Both the position numbers and the translations under genes were made by a program. Shown piece by piece: positions 47,664 through 54,841 of a DNA stretch of 64,000 nucleotides (within the stretch, counting starts at the first letter, position 1; the number at the start of each line of letters is the position of its first letter). Below the pieces are notes generated by a model. That model was not told the origin of the DNA. It did no database searches and saw only the letters and a list, made by a program, of their open reading frames with translations. Source of the DNA: Metaruminococcus_A sp964607135 (GTDB lineage Bacteria > Bacillota > Clostridia > Oscillospirales > Ruminococcaceae); the NCBI GenBank assembly GCA_964607135.1, contig CAZSIV010000005.1:26013-90012 (forward strand), read 5' to 3'.

Positions 47664-49343
47664 ATGGTATTAGATAAATATGAACTGCTGAATCGAGAAC
47701 AAAACAAATCAAAAAAAACAATCAGGGTGGCCGCCTATTGCCGTGTATCGACTGACAGTGAAGACCAAGCTAACTCTTTTGAGAGCCAACAGCGTTATTT
47801 TAGACAATACATTGAAAACCATCCCGATTGGGAATTATATGATATATTCGCCGATGAAGGAACCTCCGGTACCAATACAAAGAAGCGGAAAGAATTTAAC
47901 CGCATGATTGAGTGCGCGCGCCGCGGAAGCTTTGATTTGATTATCACCAAAGAAATCAGCCGTTTTGCGCGCAATACCCTTGACAGTATCTTTTACACAC
48001 GCGAACTGAAAAAATTTGGCGTGGGCGTTATTTTTATGAACGATAATATCAATACGCTGGATCAGGATGCGGAATTAAGACTTACCATTATGAGTTCTAT
48101 CGCACAGGATGAAAGCCGCCGAACCTCCGAACGGGTCAAATGGGGACAAAAACGCCAGATGGAACAGGGCGTTGTGTTCGGACGCAGTATGCTCGGCTAC
48201 GATGTAAAGGACGGCAAAATGACTATCAACGCGGAAGGCGCGGCGGTCGTGCGGCTGATTTTTCACAAGTTTGTCAATGAAGGAAAGGGTACCCATGTGA
48301 TTGCCCGCGAACTTCGGGAGGAGGGCATTCTTCCCATGCGCGTCAAGGAATGGAGCAACACGGTGATATTAAGGCTTTTGCGCAATGAAAAATACTGTGG
48401 TGACTTGGTACAAAAGAAAACCTATACGCCCGATTATCTAACGCATGAAAAGAAATACAATCGCGGAGAAGAGGAGTTTGTTATCCTTCGGGATCATCAT
48501 GAGCCGATTATCTCCCGCGAATTGTTTGACGCGGCAAACAGGATATTGGACGAACGGTCTTTGTCACAGGAAGGCAAGGCAAAGCACAGCAACCGCTATC
48601 TGTTTTCGGGAAAAATCAAATGTGGCTGCTGCGGTAAAAGCTATGTAGCGCGGTATAAAAAGCGTCAGGACGGAAGCCAGTACAAAGCGTGGAGATGTGT
48701 GGAGGCCGCCAAACACGGCAGCGTACATATCGATAAGGCGGGAAATACGGTAGGCTGTTCCAGCCCCAGCATACGCAATGAGGACGCCATGCACATCATG
48801 TATCTTGTGGTGAAAAACCTGAAATACAACAAAACGAAAATCATCCGTTCACTGACGAAAGCAATCCGTTCCGTGTTGTCCGATGTGCTGCGCCATTCAA
48901 ATATTGACAGCTTACAGAAAGAAATCGCTTTACTCAGCGAAAAACAGACAAAGCTTCTTGATTTATATGTGAGCAACGGTATCAGTAAGGGGGAATTTAC
49001 AGAAGCCAGAGCAAAATATGACGCGGAAATCCAGAGCGTGAAAGCGCAGATTGACAGCATTGATTACGGCACATCGCTTCAAAATCAGCAGGAACAGTTA
49101 TTTGACGATATTGTCAAGGTGATAAACGAACTTGCTCAAGGGGTTGAGTATGAGGACGAATTCTATCGGTATCTGCTTGATAAAATGGTCGTAATCGACA
49201 AAGACACGGTAGATGTTTATCTGAATATTTTACCCGAAAAATGGCGCTTCACAGTCGCCAAAACAGCTATTCCCACATACAATCGGAGCAATAATGAAAC
49301 ACCGGTACCGATATCGGTCAGAACGCCGGCGACATCTTTATAA
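47664..49343 (+). CDS. Large serine recombinase (site-specific integrase/excisionase)
   Basis: 559 residues as integrated. The resolvase domain (about 20-165) has catalytic Ser29 in 'RVAAYCRVSTDSEDQANSFE' and 'ITKEISRFARNTLDSIFYTR'. The recombinase domain (about 170-290) holds 'MLGYDVKDGKMTINAEGAAV'. A zinc ribbon starts at Cys320 ('KCGCCGKSYVARY'), and a coiled coil spans about 405-465. ATG 47664 after AAAGGAT. The last 12 codons (from 49305) are read through the att core into antisense cotJC DNA, so the true C-terminus differs after excision. It is the enzyme expected to insert and excise the element. Confidence 0.94.
   Translation: MVLDKYELLNREQNKSKKTIRVAAYCRVSTDSEDQANSFESQQRYFRQYIENHPDWELYDIFADEGTSGTNTKKRKEFNRMIECARRGSFDLIITKEISRFARNTLDSIFYTRELKKFGVGVIFMNDNINTLDQDAELRLTIMSSIAQDESRRTSERVKWGQKRQMEQGVVFGRSMLGYDVKDGKMTINAEGAAVVRLIFHKFVNEGKGTHVIARELREEGILPMRVKEWSNTVILRLLRNEKYCGDLVQKKTYTPDYLTHEKKYNRGEEEFVILRDHHEPIISRELFDAANRILDERSLSQEGKAKHSNRYLFSGKIKCGCCGKSYVARYKKRQDGSQYKAWRCVEAAKHGSVHIDKAGNTVGCSSPSIRNEDAMHIMYLVVKNLKYNKTKIIRSLTKAIRSVLSDVLRHSNIDSLQKEIALLSEKQTKLLDLYVSNGISKGEFTEARAKYDAEIQSVKAQIDSIDYGTSLQNQQEQLFDDIVKVINELAQGVEYEDEFYRYLLDKMVVIDKDTVDVYLNILPEKWRFTVAKTAIPTYNRSNNETPVPISVRTPATSL
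49303..49309. repeat. Right attachment core (att), CGGTACC
   Basis: Element DNA ending AATGAAACAC meets CGGTACC, then cotJC DNA (GATATCGGTCAG on the plus strand). It lies inside the recombinase reading frame. Pairs with 36517-36523. Confidence 0.85.
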
Positions 49344-49492
49344 GGCATCGCGTAACGCTGGGAGAGATAGCGCATAGAAGCGGCAAGCTCTCCGTCCGGA
49401 CCGCCGAACTGTGTAATAATTACTTTAGCTGCCGCCGCGTTGGGTTTTGAAATCTTCACCGGGAACTGAAGACGTTTTTCATAATTCCACAT
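49304..49492 (-). CDS. cotJC: cotJC, 5' portion (interrupted)
   Basis: Encodes CotJC residues 1-63: 'MWNYEKRLQFPVKISKPNAA', 'KVIITQFGGPDGELAASMRY' and 'YKDVAGVLTDIGT', the N-terminus of the spore-coat manganese-catalase family, with one Glu ligand in GPDGELAA. After GGTACC the frame enters the element and ends at 49217 with 30 unrelated residues. ATG 49492 has GGAGG 8 nt upstream and sits 3 nt after the cotJB stop, in the normal cotJABC order. The rest of the gene is at 36095-36523. Confidence 0.92.
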
Positions 49493-49495
49493 ATC

Positions 49496-49750
49496 CTAAT
49501 CCTCCATTTCCCAGGGCCATGGGGTAGTCGCCCAGGTCCATTCATCGGTTGCCCGCACATTGTCCGCCGTCATCGGGCCGAATTTTTCCGTATATTCGTC
49601 TAAAATTTTTTTCCTGAGCTGCTTATAACGGTTGTAATAGTCCAAAGCGGTTTTATCCGTGGGGTGGGTGTCCAGGAAAAGAACCGCCTCGTGGAGGGCA
49701 AAACTGACCTCCGACAGACGGCGCAGAAAGTTTTCACGTTCCATTTCCAT
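49496..49750 (-). CDS. cotJB: Spore coat protein CotJB
   Basis: About 84 residues. 'ERENFLRRLSEVSFALHEAV', 'LFLDTHPTDKTALDYYNRYK' and the Trp-rich end 'TDEWTWATTPWPWEMED' are typical of CotJB, an inner spore-coat protein. ATG 49750 chosen over GTG 49762, which overlaps the ribosome site; ATG 49744 is also possible. The stop is 3 nt before cotJC and the start is 5-8 nt after the cotJA stop. Expressed in the mother cell under sigma-E in Bacillus; the same is expected here. Confidence 0.9.
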   Translation of the reverse strand: MEMERENFLRRLSEVSFALHEAVLFLDTHPTDKTALDYYNRYKQLRKKILDEYTEKFGPMTADNVRATDEWTWATTPWPWEMED

Positions 49751-49754
49751 GGCC

Positions 49755-50018
49755 TTACTCACCTCTCCTTCCGGTAAACGGCAGGTTCAGCTCGGGGAAA
49801 ATCGTGCCGTTGTCTAAGCCCACATCGGGCTCATAAGTGTTCGTCCATTTCTGCCTCGGCACGTAGGCCATGGCAAGAGGCAGGCTGTCAATACAGCTCG
49901 CCTGTGTATCACAGTCATCCTTCCCAATCCTGCTGACAAACTGGTTGTCGGCAGGATTGGAGAAAGGCGAAGGAATAAAGCGTTCCAAAAAGGTTTCCCC
50001 CTTTTTATTTTTCGGCAT
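49755..50018 (-). CDS. cotJA: Spore coat protein CotJA
   Basis: About 87 residues: 'FIPSPFSNPADNQFVSRIGK', 'SCIDSLPLAMAYVPRQKWTN' and 'YEPDVGLDNGTIFPELNLPF' match CotJA, the first gene of the coat operon. ATG 50018 is preferred; a TTG at 50042 is in frame without a site. The sequence CATACCAT (minus strand, 50031-50038) resembles a sigma-E -10 element but lies so close that the leader would be only a few bases, so its role is unsure. Confidence 0.87.
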   Translation of the reverse strand: MPKNKKGETFLERFIPSPFSNPADNQFVSRIGKDDCDTQASCIDSLPLAMAYVPRQKWTNTYEPDVGLDNGTIFPELNLPFTGRRGE

Positions 50019-50325
50019 TTGCCTAATATCATGGTATGCCAAAAACCGACGGGAAGTTCGCGAAAAATGCTCGGATTGCAGAAATGTCCGACATCGGCGC
50101 CGGCGATTTTACTCCGGTGATTCGATGCGAAATTTCTGGAAAATAGGAAAAACGATTGGTTTGACTGACCTGGCAAGGCAGCCGAACCAACCGTTTCGCA
50201 ATGAAATTACAATCTGTTCCGCAGACTGAATCGGTAGGAACGAGTGGGAAACATCAAGACAAATGATTTTTGAGACGCCATATCTGCGGTCGGAATCACG
50301 AAATTTGAATTATTTTTCCGGAATC
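50019..50325. other. Intergenic region upstream of cotJA
   Basis: About 300 bp between cotJA and the hydrolase gene, with no supported gene. It should hold the sporulation promoter of cotJABC; besides the CATACCAT box at 50031-50038 I cannot place a -35. Confidence 0.4.
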
Positions 50326-51381
50326 TCACCGCCCGCCTAAACTGGCAGCGAAAAAGCCCGTCAGGAAATCCATGACCTCGGGATCTTCTTCAGTCATTTT
50401 GCGAAAATCAATTGTCCCGTAAAGAGCCTCTTTTTCTTCCGGCGGCAGCTTTCCTTTAAAACGTTTCTCTTCCGCTGTGATTTTCGCAAAAGTTTCACCG
50501 AGATATTGCTCCGACTCGAGGCTCTGATAAACGTTATGGTATTTCCTGGGGTAAAGGACCCCTTTGACCAGCGGCGTCGCCTTTTCTCCGGAAAAACGGA
50601 TGGCGGCGCTGTTTTCCAGACTGACCATGCGATCCTCTTCACCGTGCAGGAGCAGGACGGGAACTCTCGCTTCCTTCAGGATGTCGGAGGTTTTCCGGTT
50701 TGCGGCGCGGCCGAATTTCAGCCGGTTGACCAGCTTGAAAAAAGGCTTGAGAAATCCCAAAGAAAAACCGATCTGCCCCTTGATCAAACCGCAGATCAGA
50801 GCGGATTCATCTTCAAAGGCAGACATCGCAGCCGCCGCTTTGACGTCAGGGGAAAACTGTAATGTCTGGCAGACGGTATACCCTCCCCAGGAATGCCCCG
50901 CAAGCAATACCGGATAGCGGCTCAATTCCGGATCGGCTTTGGCAAAGTCGAGCGCCGCCCGTAAATCCAAAGCCCCTTGGGCAAACCCAACGAGGCTTTT
51001 TCCCTCTGAGGAGCAGGTTCCCGTCTGGTCGTAGGAAAGGACGAGAAACCCCTTCCGTGCAAAGGTATTGATCTCGGTCGTATAGCTCAGATGGCCGCCG
51101 CCCATCCCGTGAACAAAGACGAGGAGCGCCCGGTAAGGTGCGGATTCCTTATGAAAATAAAGGCATCCCCGGAGCAGCTGCCCCTTATTGGATGAGAATT
51201 CTATGGGTTTTGCAGAGAGCCCTTCGAAATCCGCCGCCGTATAATAGGTGAGATTGGGGTTGCCCTCACACCGCTTTCCGAAAACATTCTGTAAAATCAA
51301 CCAGGCAGAAGCCGTCAATATGAGAAACATCACAGCGACCGCTGCCAAAACAATCCAAATATAAGTCATCTCAGACGCCAT
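50326..51381 (-). CDS. Alpha/beta hydrolase, membrane-anchored
   Basis: 351 residues. An N-terminal membrane helix ('IWIVLAAVAVMFLILTASAW') precedes an alpha/beta hydrolase: oxyanion loop 'LLVFVHGMGGGHLSY', nucleophile elbow 'VLLAGHSWGGYTVCQTL' with Ser in G-H-S-W-G, 'VPVLLLHGEEDRMVSLENSA' with the Asp region, and His in 'RKYHNVYQS'. It resembles the serine aminopeptidase/lysophospholipase group. Substrate unknown; the active site probably faces outside. Start ATG 51381 has no strong site; ATG 51369 is an alternative. Confidence 0.85.
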   Translation of the reverse strand: MASEMTYIWIVLAAVAVMFLILTASAWLILQNVFGKRCEGNPNLTYYTAADFEGLSAKPIEFSSNKGQLLRGCLYFHKESAPYRALLVFVHGMGGGHLSYTTEINTFARKGFLVLSYDQTGTCSSEGKSLVGFAQGALDLRAALDFAKADPELSRYPVLLAGHSWGGYTVCQTLQFSPDVKAAAAMSAFEDESALICGLIKGQIGFSLGFLKPFFKLVNRLKFGRAANRKTSDILKEARVPVLLLHGEEDRMVSLENSAAIRFSGEKATPLVKGVLYPRKYHNVYQSLESEQYLGETFAKITAEEKRFKGKLPPEEKEALYGTIDFRKMTEEDPEVMDFLTGFFAASLGGR

Positions 51382-51455
51382 GCGATACGGAATTCACCGA
51401 TGTACCCGGTATCGCCCCTTCTTTTTTTACTTTTCACACGATTCTCCTTGTTTTA

Positions 51456-52076
51456 TCAGGAAAACTGCCGCTTGCATTCGACGACCAGCCCCACGATATT
51501 GACTTCTTCTGCATCGGGACCGGTAAAACGCCGGGGCGGATACATGGGGTTGACGCTGTCCAGCTCGATCCAGCCGCGCCCAAAGCGGACCTTTTTGACC
51601 ACCCCTTCGTCGCCGCCGACCGTCAAAACCGCCAGCGCCCCGCTGTCGACGGTATTCCTGCACTGTACCAGAAGAATGTCTCCTTCTAGGAGGAGGGGAT
51701 ACATGCTGTCGCCCTTGACTTCCAGACAGATATAATCGTACCCCTTCTTTAAAGAGGAAGCTGCAAAGGGGACGTAATCGACAATCATATTTTCAGCATA
51801 ACAACCCAGCCCCGCAGCCACATTCCCGTAAAGGGGGACTTTGACAAACCCCTCGGAGGAAAATTCCTGTCCTGCGTCGGAAGCATCTTCAATCAATTCG
51901 GATTTTGTGATGCCAAAGTAATCCGCAAGCTTTTGAATGGCTCCCATCCGCGGCACCTTGAGGTCGTTTTCCCAGGTGGAAACCGCTTTGTCTGTTACGC
52001 CTGCAATCTTTCCAAGGGCTTCCTGTGAAAGATTGTTTGCCTCACGAAGCCGCCTTATATTTGAACCGATTGACAT
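51456..52076 (-). CDS. XRE-family repressor with S24 (LexA/CI-like) peptidase domain
   Basis: 206 residues. The N-terminal HTH ('SIGSNIRRLREANNLSQEAL', 'VTDKAVSTWENDLKVPRMGA') is followed by an S24 self-cleavage domain with the Ser in 'VKGDSMYPLLLEGDILLVQ' and the Lys in 'GALAVLTVGGDEGVVKKV'. Such proteins cleave themselves when RecA is activated, lifting repression. Its promoter overlaps a CTTAAAGTAGA box, and two related boxes face the divergent gene at 52251, so it likely represses both. It is not LexA proper, since the HTH is Cro/CI type. Confidence 0.9.
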   Translation of the reverse strand: MSIGSNIRRLREANNLSQEALGKIAGVTDKAVSTWENDLKVPRMGAIQKLADYFGITKSELIEDASDAGQEFSSEGFVKVPLYGNVAAGLGCYAENMIVDYVPFAASSLKKGYDYICLEVKGDSMYPLLLEGDILLVQCRNTVDSGALAVLTVGGDEGVVKKVRFGRGWIELDSVNPMYPPRRFTGPDAEEVNIVGLVVECKRQFS

Positions 52077-52099
52077 AAATATCTCACCGCCTTAATTTT

Positions 52100-52187
52100 A
52101 TTATAATCTTAAAGTAGAGAAAAAGCAAGAAAAATTAAAATAATTCTACTTTAAGGGGTTGACATCCTACTTTTTGTAGAGTAAAAT
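52100..52187. promoter_or_regulatory. Divergent promoters with three repressor boxes
   Basis: Minus promoter: TTGCTT (52123-52128), 17 nt, TATAAT (52100-52105). Plus promoter: TTGACA (52159-52164), 17 nt, TAAAAT (52182-52187). Boxes: CTTAAAGTAGA (52108-52118) inside the minus spacer, its exact complement TCTACTTTAAG (52145-52155) just upstream of the plus -35, and the palindrome CTACTTTTTGTAG (52167-52179) inside the plus spacer. The layout fits autoregulation by the S24 repressor and control of the small membrane protein. Confidence 0.78.
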
Positions 52188-52250
52188 CAAAAACAAGGGA
52201 AGAATATTTTCAAAAGGTTTATACCAGTCAGGCATAGGGAGAGAATAAAA

Positions 52251-52520
52251 ATGATGAAAAATTTAAAAAGAAAGCATAACATCTATGGAGCCGTCACCTT
52301 TTTTTGCCTGTTTGTCATGCTCGGCGCTGCCGGGGGTTGTGATACCGGACGCCTGGGGGATTCGCCGCTGTTTCTAATCGCAGCCGTAATCCTGCTCGGC
52401 ACCGCAATCCTTTCTGCCTGCCTTTTCCGGGCAACCGGGATTGCTCTTTCCAGAAAACGTGTAAAGATGGCTGAAGTTTGTTCGGAGCAGCGGGCCGGTT
52501 TTCCGAATCAGGCGGCTTAA
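52251..52520 (+). CDS. Small membrane protein under the CI-like repressor
   Basis: 89 residues (from 52251, or 88 from ATG 52254). Two membrane helices: 'IYGAVTFFCLFVMLGAAGG' and 'PLFLIAAVILLGTAILSACL', with a basic N-terminus and a short cytoplasmic tail. No family is recognised. GGGAGAG lies about 8 nt before the start, and the promoter at 52159-52187 is covered by repressor boxes. By position it is the effector gene of the switch, perhaps damage-induced; the effect on the cell is unknown. Confidence 0.65.
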   Translation: MMKNLKRKHNIYGAVTFFCLFVMLGAAGGCDTGRLGDSPLFLIAAVILLGTAILSACLFRATGIALSRKRVKMAEVCSEQRAGFPNQAA

Positions 52521-52576
52521 TGAGGCTCGATGCGGTGAAAGGCAGCTTTATGTTAATTGGAGATAGATAAAAAAGT

Positions 52577-52615
52577 AAAAACGGCGCAGTAAAAAACGCA
52601 GCGTCGTTTTTAGCG
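52577..52615. terminator. Terminator-like hairpin between convergent genes
   Basis: AAAACG plus CGC pairs with GCG plus CGTTTT with one internal mismatch, followed by TTTTTA on the plus strand. Confidence 0.55.
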
Positions 52616-52671
52616 TGAGTGAAATATAATACGTACCGTTTAATGACCTGGGAAGAGGACAGCCAGAACAC

Positions 52672-52950
52672 TCAATTTACATAGAAGTTGCGAAAGCCAT
52701 CTCCCTGAGAGAGAAGTGCATCTTCTATTGCATCCATAAAGTGAATGGGTTCTAATTCAAATCGATTGAAACGGTCAACTAGCTCGGAAACGAATGGCTC
52801 CCGGTCTGAAATATCCCAGAGGATAGAAACAGGAGATTCTTCTTGTTCGGTATCTTTGAGGATGCAGATGCCGTAGCCGAGATATTCTTCCAGATCGCAG
52901 CTTGTCTGCCGACGAGAAACAAGCTGATATTTAATTCTAGCATGGCTCAT
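52672..52950 (-). CDS. DUF6514-like small protein
   Basis: 92 residues. 'YQLVSRRQTSCDLEEYLGYG', 'CILKDTEQEESPVSILWDIS' and 'RFELEPIHFMDAIEDALL' follow the DUF6514 pattern, a small clostridial protein of unknown function. It begins about 20 nt after an XRE regulator gene on the same strand, so it is probably co-transcribed and may be its partner. ATG 52950 with a weak site. Confidence 0.68.
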   Translation of the reverse strand: MSHARIKYQLVSRRQTSCDLEEYLGYGICILKDTEQEESPVSILWDISDREPFVSELVDRFNRFELEPIHFMDAIEDALLSQGDGFRNFYVN

Positions 52951-52970
52951 TTATTAAGACCCACTTTCTG

Positions 52971-53204
52971 TCATTTGAAATTCTCATGTTTTTCCTCATG
53001 GCTTTGAAAAAGCTCATCTAGGCCGATCTCTAATACTTCTGCTAATTTTGCCAGTGTTTTAAAGGTCGGGTTGCCCAATCCTTTTTCGATCATACGCAGA
53101 TGGGATGCACTAGTACCCGCCTCATTTGCGACTTTTTCCTGTGAAAACCCTTTTTTCTCACGGTATCCCCTGAGATTTTGTCCGATTTCTCTTATTGTCG
53201 TCAT
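52971..53204 (-). CDS. XRE-family HTH transcriptional regulator
   Basis: 77 residues, almost entirely a Cro/CI-type HTH: 'EIGQNLRGYREKKGFSQEKV', 'ANEAGTSASHLRMIEKGLGN' and 'PTFKTLAKLAEVLEIGLDEL'. ATG 53204 has GAGGGG 5 nt upstream. It lies in an AT-rich stretch with two further small genes. Target unknown. Confidence 0.82.
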   Translation of the reverse strand: MTTIREIGQNLRGYREKKGFSQEKVANEAGTSASHLRMIEKGLGNPTFKTLAKLAEVLEIGLDELFQSHEEKHENFK

Positions 53205-53274
53205 GATACCCCTCACTTGTATCCAATTTATACCTTATTATAGGGTTTGTGTATCAGTCGCTCAAGATCACAAA

Positions 53275-53472
53275 TCAGCGCTTATTTACTGACGTTTTCA
53301 CCATTTTCCTCCTTTTTGGCACCGCTTCTAAAAACTGTTCAGCCATTTTAAGTGAACATGCGATTCCATCCTTAATCGGACAGGTCCAATGGAAACGACA
53401 GGTTACGTAAAATAGGCTGGTTTTCCATTTTCGAATAGAGAGAAGGATTTCTCTGCATCTGCTTTGATTCAT
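53275..53472 (-). CDS. Small Cys-containing hypothetical protein
   Basis: 65 residues: 'MNQSRCREILLSIRKWKTSL', then FYVTCRFHWTCPIKDGIACS and a basic tail ending KTSVNKR. Four Cys and a high basic content suggest metal or nucleic-acid binding, but no family is recognised. ATG 53472 has AGGAGAG at good spacing. Upstream, 53473-53774, is very AT-rich with nothing else supported. Confidence 0.5.
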   Translation of the reverse strand: MNQSRCREILLSIRKWKTSLFYVTCRFHWTCPIKDGIACSLKMAEQFLEAVPKRRKMVKTSVNKR

Positions 53473-53774
53473 ACGTCTCTCTCCTTTTAATTCGGCAAAA
53501 GAAAATAAGTAGCCTGGCAGAGGACCAATATACATTTCTTAAAAATGGGCCAGTTTTGTTTTTTAAAATTTATTTTTTATAAACTTTTGATTTAAAAATA
53601 AGAAAAAAATTAGCTAAATATAAAATTATTATCATTAAAAATAGTATAATTCCTAGATTTTAGAAAATCAAGTGCTTTTATAAGTTTATATTTTATAAAC
53701 TTAATTATAGATTACCATTTTCGACAAAATATGTCAAGAAAAAATCTAGAGGAAATTAACTATTTTTTTAAATG

Positions 53775-53803
53775 TTGATTTTTCTAAGCGCTTCTTGTAT
53801 AAT
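53775..53803 (+). promoter_or_regulatory. Promoter of the XRE gene at 53829
   Basis: TTGATT (53775-53780), 17-nt spacer, TATAAT (53798-53803). Transcription should start near 53810. Confidence 0.75.
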
Positions 53804-53828
53804 CTAATGATGAAAGATGGTGATATCG

Positions 53829-54290
53829 GTGCCCAGAATTTCTAGTTGCGCAGCAAGGCTGACCGCCGCTTTACATGTGCGTGGAATGAAACAGGTTGAA
53901 CTGTGTAATAGAACAGGAATTCCAAAAAGTGCAATGAGTCAGTATTTAAAAGGCGCTTTTGAGCCAAAAAAAGACCGTCTCGAGGCGATGGCTCGTGTTC
54001 TAAATGTCAACGAAGCTTGGCTAATGGGTTATGACGGCGTGCCGATGGAACGAAAAGAAGAGGAAAATCGTCCGTCTTTGTTAGACGTGGGAATCCCCTT
54101 CGGGCCTTATAAACTTTTTAAAGGTGATCAAGGAAAAGAGGGCGATTTTGAGGGTGACTTTAAAGAGTTTTTGAGAGTCTTTGCAGAGGAAACAAAGAAC
54201 CTCAGCTTCAAAGGAAGAAATGACCTGTTGAGAATAGCCAGGTATTTCCGACAAGAGGAGGAAAAGCGAAATAGATTGTGCCGCGACTGA
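53829..54290 (+). CDS. XRE-family HTH regulator (phage-repressor type)
   Basis: About 153 residues. The HTH spans 'LTAALHVRGMKQVELCNRTG', 'IPKSAMSQYLKGAFEPKKDR' and 'LEAMARVLNVNEAWLMGYD', a form common in small clostridial regulators and prophage repressors. The C-terminal half is charged, lacks an S24 domain and ends with a helical basic segment. GTG 53829 is preferred because GGTGAT precedes it and the promoter at 53775-53803 leaves little room for the ATG at 53817, which remains possible. From 54291 to 54548 I see no gene. Confidence 0.82.
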   Translation: MPRISSCAARLTAALHVRGMKQVELCNRTGIPKSAMSQYLKGAFEPKKDRLEAMARVLNVNEAWLMGYDGVPMERKEEENRPSLLDVGIPFGPYKLFKGDQGKEGDFEGDFKEFLRVFAEETKNLSFKGRNDLLRIARYFRQEEEKRNRLCRD

Positions 54291-54548
54291 ATTCCTTTCG
54301 TTTTTGATGGCTGAAAGTTTGAAAATTTAATGGAAATTGACTGTCTGTTGAAATTTAAAAGACTGGTATTTTAGGTGTAATTAAACGGGAAAGGCGTGCC
54401 TTTGGCAGAGATAGGTCGATTTTAAATTGGATTTGTTTTAAAAAGAAACCGGCGGGGCGTGATCGGGACATTGGAAAGTTGACATAAGGCAGTTATATGT
54501 GTTATATTTTGATTGTCGTTAGAATATTTTGAGAGAGCAAATTTATTC

Positions 54549-54577
54549 TTGACAGATGTGTGAAGATGCAGTATAAT
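54549..54577 (+). promoter_or_regulatory. Consensus promoter of the tRNA pair
   Basis: TTGACA (54549-54554), 17-nt spacer, TATAAT (54572-54577): a perfect sigma-A consensus ending 13 nt before the first tRNA. Confidence 0.92.
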
Positions 54578-54590
54578 ATACCTCGTTCTT

Positions 54591-54666
54591 GCTGGTGTAG
54601 CTCAGTTGGTAGAGCAGCTGATTTGTAATCAGCAGGTCGGGGGTTCAAGTCCGTCCACCAGCTCCA
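54591..54666 (+). tRNA. tRNA-Thr (UGU)
   Basis: 76 nt with encoded CCA. Acceptor GCTGGTG pairs with CACCAGC, D-arm AGCTCAGTTGGTAGAGC, anticodon stem GCTGA/TCAGC with loop TTTGTAA (anticodon TGT), and T-loop GGTTCAAGTCC. Confidence 0.96.
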
Positions 54667-54677
54667 AAATTGAATAT

Positions 54678-54762
54678 GGAGGAATTCCCGAGTGGCCAAA
54701 GGGGGCAGACTGTAAATCTGTTGCTTTCAGCTTCGATGGTTCGAATCCATCTTCCTCCACCA
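54678..54762 (+). tRNA. tRNA-Tyr (GUA)
   Basis: 85 nt with encoded CCA, class II with a long variable arm. Acceptor GGAGGAA pairs with TTCCTCC; anticodon stem CAGA/TCTG with loop CTGTAAA (anticodon GTA); T-loop GGTTCGAATCC. Shares the promoter of tRNA-Thr. Confidence 0.96.
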
Positions 54763-54841
54763 AATGAGGACAATCTGCTTGGCGGGTTGTCCTTTTTAAA
54801 TCATTGGTGCATATTTTTCTCACCTGAAATTGAGGTAAGTG

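Larger units (their letters stand above)
36517..49309. mobile_element. 12.8-kb skin-like intervening element inserted in cotJC
   Basis: A discrete block, more AT-rich than its surroundings, that splits cotJC. Both edges carry CGGTACC (36517-36523 and 49303-49309); recombination there excises 12,786 bp and leaves one core copy in a perfectly in-frame cotJC. A large serine recombinase is encoded at the right edge. Cargo: an HTH/Mor-like regulator, a GIY-YIG-like protein, a pair of paralogous membrane-anchored proteins, two SHOCT proteins, DUF960 and DUF1643 proteins, a primase/helicase-like ATPase and several unknowns. No capsid, tail or conjugation genes are visible, so it is not an intact phage or ICE. 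Excision in the mother cell during sporulation is inferred by analogy with sigK skin elements. Confidence 0.9.

Noticed and set aside
36517..49309. Element interpreted as prophage or conjugative element
   Set aside because: No capsid, portal, terminase, tail, relaxase or type IV secretion gene is visible in the 12.8 kb.
49217..49492. Intact 91-residue protein at the cotJC 5' part
   Set aside because: Only the first 63 residues are CotJC; the tail is element DNA read antisense to the recombinase gene.
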